The notes under the pieces were generated by a model. That model did not search any database, was not told where the DNA came from, and was given only the letters and a program-made list of their open reading frames with translations. Positions 54,983 through 63,905 of a stretch of DNA of 64,000 bases are shown here, one piece after another; position 1 is the stretch's first letter; the number at the start of each line of letters is the position of its first letter. Made by a program: the position numbers and the translations under genes. The stretch comes from Rhizobium freirei PRF 81 (GTDB taxonomy: Bacteria > Pseudomonadota > Alphaproteobacteria > Rhizobiales > Rhizobiaceae): contig NZ_AQHN01000056.1 of NCBI RefSeq assembly GCF_000359745.1, positions 372,001 to 436,000 of the forward strand, in the 5' to 3' direction.

Positions 54983-55898
54983 CATTGCCGCCACATCCTT
55001 GCCGATGCAGTCGGCGGCGGCGCACGAACGCAGCGAGGCCCGCACGGCTCTGCTGTTCGCCCTGCCCGCCATTGTCCTGATCGTGCTCTTCATCCTGGTG
55101 CCGATCATCGCCGTCGTCGTGCTCGGCTTCACGGATTTCCAGCTCGGCGACAAGGGCCTGCGCTTCGTCGCTTTCGAGAATTATGCGCATCTGCTGAAGG
55201 ATCGCGGCTTCCAGAAATCGCTTTGGAACACCGCAACCTATACCGCCATCGTCGCACCTGCCTCGATCGTGCTTGGCCTCGGCGTCGCGTTGCTGATCGA
55301 GAGCGAAGGCATTGGCCGCAGCTTCTTCCGCACGGCCTACTTCCTGCCCGTCGCCTCGCTGATCGTCGCGATGGCAACCGTCTGGCAGTATCTTTTTCAC
55401 CCGACGATCGGCCCGATCAACGCTCTTCTCGCCGAGATGGGCGTGCGCGGACCGAACTGGCTCGGCTCGTCGGCGACGGCGCTCTACAGCTTGTCGATCA
55501 TCGGCGTCTGGCAGTCGGTGGGCTTCAACATGGTGCTGTTTCTTGCCGGCCTTACCGCCATCCCGCGTGAGCTTTACGCGGCAGCCGAAGTGGATGGCGC
55601 GAAATCGTCCTTCGACCGCTTCTGGCTCGTCACCTGGCCGATGCTCGGACCGACGACGCTGTTCGTCACCACAATCAGCATCATCAATGCGGTGAAGGTC
55701 TTCGACACCGTGAAGGCATTGACCGACGGCGGCCCCAACCATGCCTCGGAAGTCCTGCTCTTCACCATCTACCAGGAAGGCTTCGTCTATCTCCGGGTCG
55801 GCTACGCCTCGGCCATGACGACGGTGTTTCTCGCCATCCTCGTGGTGCTGACCTTCCTGCAATATCGCGTCCAAGACCGGCAGGTGCATTACACATGA
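54975..55898 (+). CDS. Sugar ABC transporter permease (UgpA/MalF type)
   Basis: This 307-residue permease has six transmembrane helices and the EAA loop AAAEVDGAKSSFDRFWLVTWP. The ATG at 54975 overlaps the ATPase stop. The open frame to 54831 is inside the ATPase gene. It overlaps the next permease by 4 bp. It belongs to the importer with the phosphoesterase, which may be a glycerophosphodiester-type system. Confidence 0.91.
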   Translation: MASIAATSLPMQSAAAHERSEARTALLFALPAIVLIVLFILVPIIAVVVLGFTDFQLGDKGLRFVAFENYAHLLKDRGFQKSLWNTATYTAIVAPASIVLGLGVALLIESEGIGRSFFRTAYFLPVASLIVAMATVWQYLFHPTIGPINALLAEMGVRGPNWLGSSATALYSLSIIGVWQSVGFNMVLFLAGLTAIPRELYAAAEVDGAKSSFDRFWLVTWPMLGPTTLFVTTISIINAVKVFDTVKALTDGGPNHASEVLLFTIYQEGFVYLRVGYASAMTTVFLAILVVLTFLQYRVQDRQVHYT

Positions 55899-56731
55899 CC
55901 TCGACAGGCTTCACTCCCGGCCGCATCCTGCGCCTTTTGGTGCTGATCCTCGGCTCGCTCATATTCCTTGCGCCCTACATCTTCATGATCTCGACCGCCG
56001 GCAAGGCGCAGGACGATATCTTCACATCGGCGCTGAAGCTGATCCCGACGAATTTCTATTATATCGAGAACATCGCCAAGGCGCTGAGCAAGGTGTCGAT
56101 GGGCACGCTGCTGTTCAACGGCGTTCTCGTCTGCGGCCTGATCTTCTTCTTCCAGGTGCTGATCGCCATCCCCTGCGCCTATGCCATGGCTAAGCTGAAA
56201 TTTCCGGCTGCGCGCATCATGATGCTGCTGGTCATGCTTGGGTTGCTGATCCCGATCCATGCGACGGCGCTACCGCTTTATGTCGGCTTCAACAGCCTGT
56301 CGCTGCTGAACAGCTACACCGCTCTGGTCGCGCCCTTCTCGATCTCGGTGTTCGCGATCTTCATGTTCCTGCAGTTCTTCCGCGCCATGCCGGATGATCT
56401 GATCCACGCCGCCCGTCTCGACGGCATGTCCGAACTCGGCATCGTCGCCCGCGTCATCGTGCCGAATGCCTGGCCGGCGGTCACGGCCTTCGCGATCTTC
56501 TCCGTCGTCGCGCACTGGAACGACCTCTACTGGCCGCTGATCGTCATCACCAAGCAGGCCTATTTCACGCCACCGCTGGGCCTCATGTATTTCCGCGCCG
56601 CCGAAGCCGGCGACGACTACGGCGCGCTCATGGCGGCAACCCTCATGATTACCCTTCCCCTCGTCGCGGCATTCCTTCTCGCACAGAAGCGTTTCGTCGA
56701 GGGCATTACCATGACCGGTCTCAAAGGCTGA
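55895..56731 (+). CDS. Sugar ABC transporter permease (UgpE/MalG type)
   Basis: This 278-residue permease has six transmembrane helices and an EAA loop near DDLIHAARLDGMSELGIV. Its ATG overlaps the preceding stop by 4 bp. It pairs with the UgpA-type permease. The intergenic region after it holds two palindromic elements before the binding-protein gene. Confidence 0.91.
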   Translation: MTSTGFTPGRILRLLVLILGSLIFLAPYIFMISTAGKAQDDIFTSALKLIPTNFYYIENIAKALSKVSMGTLLFNGVLVCGLIFFFQVLIAIPCAYAMAKLKFPAARIMMLLVMLGLLIPIHATALPLYVGFNSLSLLNSYTALVAPFSISVFAIFMFLQFFRAMPDDLIHAARLDGMSELGIVARVIVPNAWPAVTAFAIFSVVAHWNDLYWPLIVITKQAYFTPPLGLMYFRAAEAGDDYGALMAATLMITLPLVAAFLLAQKRFVEGITMTGLKG

Positions 56732-56741
56732 CCGGTTCGAC

Positions 56742-56791
56742 TAGAGCGGATGATTCTAGATCGAATCGATCTAAGATCTGAATCCGCTCTA
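56742..56791. repeat. 10-bp perfect inverted repeat with nested dyads
   Basis: TAGAGCGGAT (56742-56751) and ATCCGCTCTA (56782-56791) pair perfectly. Inside, GATTC and GAATC, and AGATC and GATCT, give further pairs, so the whole 50 bp can fold. It lies in the gap between the last permease gene and the binding-protein gene. Confidence 0.65.
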
Positions 56792-56805
56792 GAATCAAAG
56801 AAGTA

Positions 56806-56853
56806 GAGCATGATTTCGTCCGAAAACCGCTTACACTTTTCGGCATCATGCTC
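56806..56853. repeat. Dispersed hairpin repeat, copy 4
   Basis: Outer arms GAGCATGAT (56806-56814) and ATCATGCTC (56845-56853) and inner arms CCGAAAA (56820-56826) and TTTTCGG (56837-56843) are all perfect. It lies just before the ribosome-binding site of the ABC binding-protein gene. Confidence 0.8.
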
Positions 56854-56870
56854 GAACAGGAGAACGAGCG

Positions 56871-58136
56871 ATGAAGCATATCACCCAGATTCTCGCCGCC
56901 GCGGCCATTTCGATGGTCGTGACGGTCCCGGCCTACGCCGAAACGACCCTGACGGTTCACTACCCCATGCCCGGCTTCTTCAAGAACGTGATGGACACGA
57001 TCTCGAAGAAGTTCATGGAAGAAAATCCCGACATCAAGATCCAGTTCGCTGCCCCTTCGGCCACCTATGAGGAAGGCATCCAGACCATCCTGCGCCAGGC
57101 CGGCACCAGCGAAATGCCCGATGTCACCTTCATCGGCCTCAACCGCCTGCGCATGATGGACGAGCGTAACGTCGCCGTCGACCTCGGCCCCCTCGTCAAG
57201 AAAGAGGGCAACATGGCCGAGAAGGGTTTCTCGGACACGATCCTGAAGCTCGCCCAGGTCAAGGGCAAGCAGGTCGGCCTCGCTTTCGCGACCTCGAACC
57301 CGATCATGTACTACAACGCCGATCTGGTGAAGGCTGCCGGCGGCAATCCGGACAACCCGCCGAAGACCTGGGATGAAGTCATCGCGCTCGCCGGCAAGAT
57401 CAAGGCGCTCGGCAACGGCGTCGACGGCATGGACTTCCGCTGGCAGGGCGACGACTGGATGTTCTCCGCCCTCCTCTTCGGCGCCGGCGGCAAGATGCTG
57501 AGCGACGACGAAAGCAAGGTCGCCTTCAACGGTCCTGAGGGACAGAAGGCCGTCGAGATGATCCAGCGCTTCGTCAAGGAAGGCGGCATGCCGGTCTTCA
57601 CCAAGGCTGCCGGCGAGCAGGCTTTCGCTGCCGGCAAGGTCGGCTTCGAATTCCAGACCACCGGCGCACTCGTCAACACCATCAAGAATGTCGGCACCAA
57701 GTTCGATCTGCGTACCGCCAAGATCCCGCTGATCGACCCGGTCAACGGCCGCCTTCCCACAGGCGGCAATGCCGTCGTCATCCTGACGCATGATCCGGTC
57801 AAGGAAGAAGCCGCCTGGAAGTTCGCCAAGTTCGCCGCCGGCCCCTATGGCGCCTCCGTCGTCGTTCCCGGCACCGGCTATGTTCCGAACAACGAACTGG
57901 CTGCCAAGTCTGCCGAATATCTCGGCGACTTCTACAAGAAGAACCCGCTGTTCCAGGCTGGCCTGAGCCAGATGCCGGTCATGATCCCCTGGTACGCCTT
58001 CCCGGGCGCCAACGGCGTCAAGGTCACGCAGACCATCGTCGACAACCTCTCGCGCATCATCGATGGCTCGGCCGCACCGAAGGAAGCGCTTGAGGATGCT
58101 GCTTCCGACGTCGGAGGCATGCTGCCGCGCAGCTGA
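56871..58136 (+). CDS. ABC transporter substrate-binding protein (Ugp-like)
   Basis: This 421-residue periplasmic protein is of the solute-binding family 1. A signal peptide covers about 1-23 (MKHITQILAAAAISMVVTVPA then YAE). Conserved binding-site text includes AFATSNPIMYYNADLVKAAGG and PKTWDEVIALAGK. It resembles glycerol-3-phosphate/glycerophosphodiester receptors in overall form. The gene lies 139 bp after the permease, with two hairpins between. Being last in the operon is unusual for a binding protein, and it may have its own expression level. Confidence 0.9.
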   Translation: MKHITQILAAAAISMVVTVPAYAETTLTVHYPMPGFFKNVMDTISKKFMEENPDIKIQFAAPSATYEEGIQTILRQAGTSEMPDVTFIGLNRLRMMDERNVAVDLGPLVKKEGNMAEKGFSDTILKLAQVKGKQVGLAFATSNPIMYYNADLVKAAGGNPDNPPKTWDEVIALAGKIKALGNGVDGMDFRWQGDDWMFSALLFGAGGKMLSDDESKVAFNGPEGQKAVEMIQRFVKEGGMPVFTKAAGEQAFAAGKVGFEFQTTGALVNTIKNVGTKFDLRTAKIPLIDPVNGRLPTGGNAVVILTHDPVKEEAAWKFAKFAAGPYGASVVVPGTGYVPNNELAAKSAEYLGDFYKKNPLFQAGLSQMPVMIPWYAFPGANGVKVTQTIVDNLSRIIDGSAAPKEALEDAASDVGGMLPRS

Positions 58137-58162
58137 TCTTTCGATCCGGTCCGAAGAAATCG

Positions 58163-58191
58163 CGCCGCCTCTCTTCGGGAGGCGGCGTTTC
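58163..58191 (+). terminator. Terminator of the ABC operon
   Basis: CGCCGCCTC (58163-58171) pairs perfectly with GAGGCGGCG (58179-58187), with a 7-nt loop and a following TTT. It sits 27 bp after the binding-protein stop. Confidence 0.75.
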
Positions 58192-58205
58192 CCGTGCAGA
58201 GACGC

Positions 58206-59189
58206 TCAGGACTGAACAGCAAGATCGCGCACGCTCCCGCCCACGCGCAGCCGGTAAGGCACGGTCAAATGGCGAGGCGGCGCGGCGTTTTCCGCCATGT
58301 CGAGCAATAGCGATGCGGCAGCCGCACCCATGGTCCCGTCCGGTATTTCAACGGTCGTCAACGACACCTCCGTCAACAGACCGAGGGAAATCCCATCGAA
58401 ACCCGCGACCGAGATATCGCGTGGAATAGAGAGGCCCTGTCGCCGCAGCGCGCCCATCACGCCGAGGGCCAGAAGATCGTTGGAGGCGATGATCGCCGTC
58501 GGGTTCGAACGCGCGACGACGTCCGAAAGATCGAGTTGCTCCAGGCTGCTCACGAAGGAAATCTCCAGAGTATCCAAAGGCCGCTGCCCGGCCGCCTCCA
58601 TAGCTCTGATATAGCCGAGATAGCGTAGTTTCGCCCGGTCCGACGCCGCGAAGTGTCCGGAGATGAACAGAATGCGGCGGTGCCCCTTGCATAGGAGATG
58701 GTTGGTCAAATCACGACCTGCAGCGAAATTGTCGGTGGCGACGGCGGCGGTGAAGCGGCTTGTCGGCAGATTGCCGAGCAGCACGGTCGGCGGCAGGGCT
58801 GAAGATAGAGCCATACTGCGTTCGGGATCGCAGACCGTGAGGATGAGGCCGGTCGGCTGCTGATGAAGAAGCGAGGCGACCGCGTCCGGCTCCTGCGCCG
58901 GGTCATAGTTCGACTGCGCGATCAACACGCTGTGACCCGCATGAAAGGCTCGGTTCTGGATGCTGGAAAGCGAAGCCGCAAAAACGGGATTGGTAACGCT
59001 GGGAATGAGCACGCCGATTGCCGGCCGCCCGTTGCCAGTACGCCCACCCCCCCGATAGCCGAGTTCCGCCGCCGCCCGGCGCACGCGGCGCACCATCTCG
59101 TCGCTGACGGGACCGTTGCGATTGAGCACGCGGCTGGCGGTCGCGACCGAACAGCCGGCGCGAAAAGCAACCTGCTGGAGCGTCGACAT
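58206..59189 (-). CDS. LacI-family transcriptional regulator
   Basis: This 327-residue repressor has the LacI helix-turn-helix and hinge (about 3-50, text TLQQVAFRAGCSVATASRVLN) and a periplasmic-binding-protein-like ligand domain (about 60-320, PAIGVLIPSVTNPVFAAS). The ATG at 59189 places the HTH at the N-terminus as expected. GGAGG is about 12 bp upstream. It converges on the ABC operon and is divergent from the YWTD gene. It is the likely regulator of the ABC operon or the propeller gene (inference). Confidence 0.9.
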   Translation of the reverse strand: MSTLQQVAFRAGCSVATASRVLNRNGPVSDEMVRRVRRAAAELGYRGGGRTGNGRPAIGVLIPSVTNPVFAASLSSIQNRAFHAGHSVLIAQSNYDPAQEPDAVASLLHQQPTGLILTVCDPERSMALSSALPPTVLLGNLPTSRFTAAVATDNFAAGRDLTNHLLCKGHRRILFISGHFAASDRAKLRYLGYIRAMEAAGQRPLDTLEISFVSSLEQLDLSDVVARSNPTAIIASNDLLALGVMGALRRQGLSIPRDISVAGFDGISLGLLTEVSLTTVEIPDGTMGAAAASLLLDMAENAAPPRHLTVPYRLRVGGSVRDLAVQS

Positions 59190-59443
59190 GATATCAAGCA
59201 CCTCCGGCTTCGGACTTCAGCCCCCGATTGGAACAGCCCCCTGGAAATGATGGGGATTTATATCAGAGCAATGACAGTTATTTGACGGGGGCATCGCTGC
59301 GGCCGCGACGTCCAGACCCTTGAAGTTTGCTGCGGCGCGGCAGATGTTCATTCTGATCGCAGCGGCGAATGATGCTGTCATCAACCGATGCCATGATTGC
59401 CGCGCTGTGATCCGCAGATCCGCCCCTTTGAAAGGATGCTCTC
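59190..59443. other. Divergent gap between lacI-type and YWTD genes (254 bp)
   Basis: It must hold the two promoters and may hold LacI-type operators. No palindrome above 6 bp per arm was seen by eye. Confidence 0.4.
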
Positions 59444-60364
59444 ATGTCAGAAGCAGAAGCACGGACGCCTGCCACTTCCACCGACAAGACCGAAAGACTG
59501 TTCTTCCTCGATATCAACGACGGACGCATTCTCTCCTCCGCCATCGACGGCACCGATCTCAAGCTCATCGTCCAACGGCCGGGCCGCAGCCCGGACGGCA
59601 TTCTCGTCGACAGCGAGAACGGCTGGATCTACTGGACCGAGATGGGCAACGACTACAACGCCCATGACGGCTCCATCGAGCGCATGGACCTCGACGGCGG
59701 CAACCACATCACATTGATCCCGCCAGGCAGCACGCTCGTCACGCCGAAGCAGATCCAGCTCGACCGCGACAACGGCAAGCTCTATTGGTGCGACCGCGAG
59801 GGTATGCGCGTCATGCGCGCCAACATCGATGGCAGTGATATCGAAACCCTGGTGCAGAATGGCGACAGCCCGGAAGACAGCGCCGATATCGAACGCTGGT
59901 GCGTTGGCATCGCCCTCGACCTGCCGCTCGGGCAGATCTACTGGACCCAGAAAGGGCCGCCGGATGCCGGCCTCGGCCGCATCTTCCGCGCTGGCATCAA
60001 TATCCCGGCCGGCGAAACCGCCACCAATCGCAGCGACATCGAGACCTTGCTCGACAAGCTGCCGGAACCGATCGATCTTGAACTCGACCTTGCCACCCGC
60101 ACGATCTACTGGACCGATCGCGGCAATCTTCCGCGCGGCAATACCGTCAACTGCGCCCAGATGGACGATATCGCCGCAACGTCAGAAGTCGTCCTCGAAG
60201 GCCTGGACGAAGGCATCGGCCTCTCGCTCGATCTGCCTGGTAATCGCATGTTCTTCACCGATATCGGCGGCAATCTCTATTCCGCCAGACTCGATGGCGC
60301 GGGCGAGCGAGAACTCCTGCACCATGCCGGCTCGTTCACCGGCATCGTCTACGCGGTGGTTTGA
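59444..60364 (+). CDS. YWTD-type six-bladed beta-propeller protein
   Basis: This 306-residue protein carries six motifs of the LDL-receptor class B (YWTD) type, one per blade: LFFLD (19-23), IYWTE (62-66), LYWCD (113-117), IYWTQ (165-169), IYWTD (221-225) and MFFTD (269-273). There is no signal peptide, so it is cytoplasmic. The function is unknown. Database entries in this family are sometimes mislabelled as hydroxyacyl-CoA dehydrogenases, for which no motif is present. It is divergent from a LacI regulator beside the ABC operon. Confidence 0.85.
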   Translation: MSEAEARTPATSTDKTERLFFLDINDGRILSSAIDGTDLKLIVQRPGRSPDGILVDSENGWIYWTEMGNDYNAHDGSIERMDLDGGNHITLIPPGSTLVTPKQIQLDRDNGKLYWCDREGMRVMRANIDGSDIETLVQNGDSPEDSADIERWCVGIALDLPLGQIYWTQKGPPDAGLGRIFRAGINIPAGETATNRSDIETLLDKLPEPIDLELDLATRTIYWTDRGNLPRGNTVNCAQMDDIAATSEVVLEGLDEGIGLSLDLPGNRMFFTDIGGNLYSARLDGAGERELLHHAGSFTGIVYAVV

Positions 60365-60394
60365 GGTTTCCAGTCGTCTTCAAGTCGTGGGATT

Positions 60395-60543
60395 GCCCCT
60401 CACCCTAGCCCTCTCCCCGTTTTAACGGGGAGAGGGGATGATCCCCTCACCAAAATAAGTAGTTGAAGCGAAGGCTGTGGGTGCGTCTATCCCCTTCTCC
60501 CGTTCTGACGGGGAGAAGGGGGCCGGCAGGCCGGATGAGGGGC
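60395..60543. repeat. RIME-like intergenic palindromic repeat, copy 2
   Basis: The element is bounded by GCCCCTCACC and GATGAGGGGC. It holds two hairpins: CCTCTCCCCGTT against AACGGGGAGAGG (60409-60433) and CCCCTTCTCCCG against its near complement (60491-60520). A small GGCCGGCAGGCC palindrome follows. It lies between the YWTD gene and the aldehyde dehydrogenase gene and may end both transcripts. Confidence 0.75.
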
Positions 60544-60553
60544 ACTTTAGCAC

Positions 60554-62140
60554 TCAGTTACCCTTGCGCACGCCATCCAGCAGATGCGGCAGCGACTTGA
60601 CGCCATCGTCTCGCAGCTCGGCCGGCAGCAGCCCTTCCGGCAGGTCCTGATAGGAGACCGGGCGCAGGAAGCGGCGGATGGCAAGCGTGCCGACCGAGGT
60701 CGTGCGGCTGTCCGACGTAGCCGGAAAAGGCCCGCCATGCACCATGGCATGGCTGACTTCGACGCCGGTCGGCCAGCTATTGGCAAGGATGCGCCCGGCC
60801 TTGCGCTCCAGCACCGGCACCAGCTTGGCGGCCGTGACATAGTCATCCGCTTCGATCTGCAGCGTCGCGGTCAGCTGGCCCTCGAGCTTTTCCGCAACGG
60901 CGATCATCTGCTCGATGTCCTTGCATCGCACCAGCAGGCTCGCGGCGCCAAAAACCTCATGACCCAGGCGCTCGTCGGCCAGGAAAGGCTCGACGCCAGT
61001 CTCGAAGAAGATGCCGGGGCTGCGGTTGACGCCTTCGGCCGGCGCGCCATGAGCGACGGTCTTGACCGCCTCATGCTCCGCCAATGCCGCAACGCCCTTG
61101 TCGAAGGCGGCATGGATGCCCGGGGTCAGCATCGGCGCCGGCGCGCGGCCCGTCAGGGCATCGCTGGCAGCCTCAACGAACCGGTCGAGATCTGGGCTCT
61201 CGATCGCGAAGAGCAGGCCCGGATTGGTGCAGAACTGGCCGGCACCGAGCGTCAGGGAATCGATGAAGCCCGTACCGATCACCTCGGCGCGTGCAGCGAG
61301 CGCGGCGGGGAAGAGGAAGACGGGATTGACGCTGCTCATCTCGGCATAAACAGGGATGGGCTCAGGCCGTGCCGCGGCGATCGCGCCGAGCGCCATGCCG
61401 CCGCCACGCGAACCGGTAAAGCCGACAGCCTTGATGCGGGGATCGCGCACCAGCGCCGCGCCGGTTTCGTTGGCGCCGGTCAACAGCGAGAATGTGCCTT
61501 CCGGAAGACCGCAAGCGGCAACGGCGGCGCGGACAGCGCGTCCCACAAGTTCGCCCGTACCCGGATGGGCAAGATGACCCTTGACGACGACCGGGCAGCC
61601 GGCGGCGAGCGCCGATGCCGTATCACCGCCTGCAACCGAGAAGGCGAGCGGAAAGTTGCTGGCGCCGAAGACGGCGACCGGGCCGAGCGGGATCTGACGT
61701 AGGCGCAGATCGGACCGCGGCATCGGCTTGCGCTCCGGCAAAGCCGGATCGACGCGCAGATCGAGCCACTCGCCCGAGCGGACGACCTCAGCAAACAGCC
61801 GCAGCTGGCCGACGGTGCGGGCACGCTCGCCCTGCAGACGCGCGACCGGCAGGCCGGTCTCTTCCGTCGCCCGCTCGATCAGCACATCGCCGATCTCCAT
61901 GATATTGTCGGCAATCTTTTCGAGGAATGCCGAGCGTTGTTCCGGGCTGGTGGCGCGATAGACGTCGAATGCCTGGGCCGCCAGTTCACAGGCCTTTGCC
62001 ACGTCGGTCTCGCCGGCAATCGCAAAAGCCGGCTCCAGATCGGCACCCGTTGCCGGGTTGATGGCACGCGCGGTTCTGTTGTCACCGGTCGAATCCGCGC
62101 CGATCAGCAAATCGCCGTTAATCACAAAAGACTGTGTCAT
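60554..62140 (-). CDS. Aldehyde dehydrogenase (2,5-dioxovalerate dehydrogenase-like)
   Basis: This 528-residue NAD(P)-dependent dehydrogenase has the catalytic Cys in [14 protein letters not shown] (near 302) and the family text [38 protein letters not shown]. Length and sequence fit the alpha-ketoglutaric semialdehyde dehydrogenase branch that serves arabinose, galactarate and proline derivative pathways. The exact substrate is uncertain. The ATG at 62140 has AAGGAA 6 bp upstream. It stands alone and is divergent from the MscS gene. A dyad 77-94 bp upstream may be its operator. Confidence 0.85.
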   Translation of the reverse strand: MTQSFVINGDLLIGADSTGDNRTARAINPATGADLEPAFAIAGETDVAKACELAAQAFDVYRATSPEQRSAFLEKIADNIMEIGDVLIERATEETGLPVARLQGERARTVGQLRLFAEVVRSGEWLDLRVDPALPERKPMPRSDLRLRQIPLGPVAVFGASNFPLAFSVAGGDTASALAAGCPVVVKGHLAHPGTGELVGRAVRAAVAACGLPEGTFSLLTGANETGAALVRDPRIKAVGFTGSRGGGMALGAIAAARPEPIPVYAEMSSVNPVFLFPAALAARAEVIGTGFIDSLTLGAGQFCTNPGLLFAIESPDLDRFVEAASDALTGRAPAPMLTPGIHAAFDKGVAALAEHEAVKTVAHGAPAEGVNRSPGIFFETGVEPFLADERLGHEVFGAASLLVRCKDIEQMIAVAEKLEGQLTATLQIEADDYVTAAKLVPVLERKAGRILANSWPTGVEVSHAMVHGGPFPATSDSRTTSVGTLAIRRFLRPVSYQDLPEGLLPAELRDDGVKSLPHLLDGVRKGN

Positions 62141-62216
62141 GGATGTTCCTTGATGATGTCGAAGCACCGGAAGGTGCACTCGCGGGAGCAGATAGCAGGA
62201 TGGGATGACAGATGTA

Positions 62217-62234
62217 AGATGATAATCGTCATCT
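62217..62234. promoter_or_regulatory. Dyad AGATGA-N6-TCATCT
   Basis: Perfect 6-bp arms at 62217-62222 and 62229-62234 lie in the 250-bp divergent gap upstream of the aldehyde dehydrogenase gene. The ATGATnAT-like core recalls the ATCATCAT word in the gntR repeat at 46054, which may be chance. Confidence 0.4.
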
Positions 62235-62390
62235 AATTATCAAGGTTGACGAAACAAGATCGAGGCGCCAGCGACCTTTGGGCGCAGCTTCACGGGAGAC
62301 GAAAGCAGGCAATCCATCGCCATATGGCGTTGCGGCCGCTTTCGTGCCAATTTAGCGTCCATCCGAAAGACTGAGTGCGGCCAAGCCCCC

Positions 62391-63905
62391 ATGACCATTG
62401 CACTTCTTGGTGATCCGATTGTCCAGTTCTGCGTTCTGGTCGTCATCGGCACATTCGTCAGCCGCATCATGCTGCGTCATCAGCGCGCGGGGCGCCTGAT
62501 CGGGCAAATCATCTTCTTCGTTTCCCTGACCGTGCTTCTGCTCTATCACGGCATCATCCCTTACGAGCCGAGCCCACCGCAGGACTCGGTGACGCTGCGC
62601 ACCTTCACAGGTGTTGCCAAGATCATATGGTGGGTCAACGGCGCCTGGGTGCTGATCGCCTTCGTGCGCCTGTTTCTGATCTTCGAACGCAAGCCCCGCG
62701 AGGGCCGACTGCTGCAGGACCTGATCGTCGGCATCATCTATCTCGGCGCAATACTCTCGATCATCGGCGATGTCTTCAGTGTTCCGATCGGCACGTTGAT
62801 CGCGACATCGGGCGTCTTCGCCATCATTCTCGGTCTTGCCCTGCAAAGCACGTTGAGCGACGTTTTCTCCGGCATCGCGCTCAATCTCGGCCGTCCCTAT
62901 TCGGTGGGCGACTGGATCGTGCTCGAAAACGATGTCCAGGGCCGCGTCGTCGAAACCAATTGGCGGGCGACGCATTTGCTGAACGGCACGAACGACCTCG
63001 TGGTCATCCCGAACAGCGTCCTTGCCAAGACGCGGCTCACCAACCTTTCTTCGCCGGAAGAAAGCCACGGCGCGACGGTGACGGTGCGCGTTCAGCCGAC
63101 GACACTTCCGCGTGTTGTCGCCGATCTCATGCAGAACGTGCTGATCAGCTGCAATTCAATCCTGAAGGTGCCGGAGCCCAGCGTCGCCATCATCTCCATC
63201 GACGGGCAGGCGCTTGAACTGCTGCTTTCGTTCCGCGTCCGCGATATGTCGATGACGATGACCGCAAAAAACGAGATCTACGATCTTCTCTACCGCCACT
63301 CGAAGGCGGCCGGTTTGAAATTCGCCGGACCTCCCGGGACGATCACGGTCGCCGCGGAGCACGCAACCGAAACGCCCGCCGATCAACAGCACGGCCCCGG
63401 AACGCCATGGCGGCTGGTCAGCAACATCCCGCTCTTCTCATCGCTGACCGAGGACGAGAAGGAGCATCTGGCGTCGCACATGCAGCGCCGCACCTATCGC
63501 AAGGACGCGGTCATCGCCGAACAGGATGCCAAGCTTCGCGCGCTGACGATCGTCCGGTCGGGCGTGGTCAGCATCACCCGCCGCGAGGGGCATCGGCAGA
63601 TCGAGCTCACACGCCTCGCTCCCGGCGACTATTTCGGAGAGAGCGGTCTGTTGATGGGATCGGGCGAAGTCGGGACTGTTCGCGCCTTGACCTTCGTCGT
63701 CACCTATGAAATCGGCGAGGACTGCCTGTCGCCGCTGCTGCATGACCGGCCGGCCCTTGCCGAGGAGCTGGGTGCCATCATGGCGAAACGCATCGAGGCC
63801 GAGCACCATCTGTTTGCCAGCACCGACGTGCTGGTCAACGGCGCTCCCGTCAGCTCGCTGAGCTCGCGCATCAAGCATCTCTTCCAGCTGCAACAGCACG
63901 ACTAG
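62391..63905 (+). CDS. MscS-family channel with C-terminal cyclic-nucleotide-binding domain
   Basis: This 504-residue membrane protein has four or five N-terminal helices, the MscS pore and beta domain (about 140-310, with the helix VFAIILGLALQSTLSDVFSGIALN and the beta segment GDWIVLE) and a cNMP-binding domain (about 345-470). That domain holds the phosphate-binding cassette FGESGLLMGSGEVGTVRA with the Glu and Arg needed for cNMP. The fusion is known as bCNG channels. Gating by cyclic nucleotides instead of tension is likely, though some members bind no nucleotide. Confidence 0.9.
   Translation: MTIALLGDPIVQFCVLVVIGTFVSRIMLRHQRAGRLIGQIIFFVSLTVLLLYHGIIPYEPSPPQDSVTLRTFTGVAKIIWWVNGAWVLIAFVRLFLIFERKPREGRLLQDLIVGIIYLGAILSIIGDVFSVPIGTLIATSGVFAIILGLALQSTLSDVFSGIALNLGRPYSVGDWIVLENDVQGRVVETNWRATHLLNGTNDLVVIPNSVLAKTRLTNLSSPEESHGATVTVRVQPTTLPRVVADLMQNVLISCNSILKVPEPSVAIISIDGQALELLLSFRVRDMSMTMTAKNEIYDLLYRHSKAAGLKFAGPPGTITVAAEHATETPADQQHGPGTPWRLVSNIPLFSSLTEDEKEHLASHMQRRTYRKDAVIAEQDAKLRALTIVRSGVVSITRREGHRQIELTRLAPGDYFGESGLLMGSGEVGTVRALTFVVTYEIGEDCLSPLLHDRPALAEELGAIMAKRIEAEHHLFASTDVLVNGAPVSSLSSRIKHLFQLQQHD

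Noticed and set aside
53777..55153. 458-codon minus-strand frame opposite the ABC ATPase
   Set aside because: Overlaps the Walker motifs of a sure gene and has no recognisable domain.
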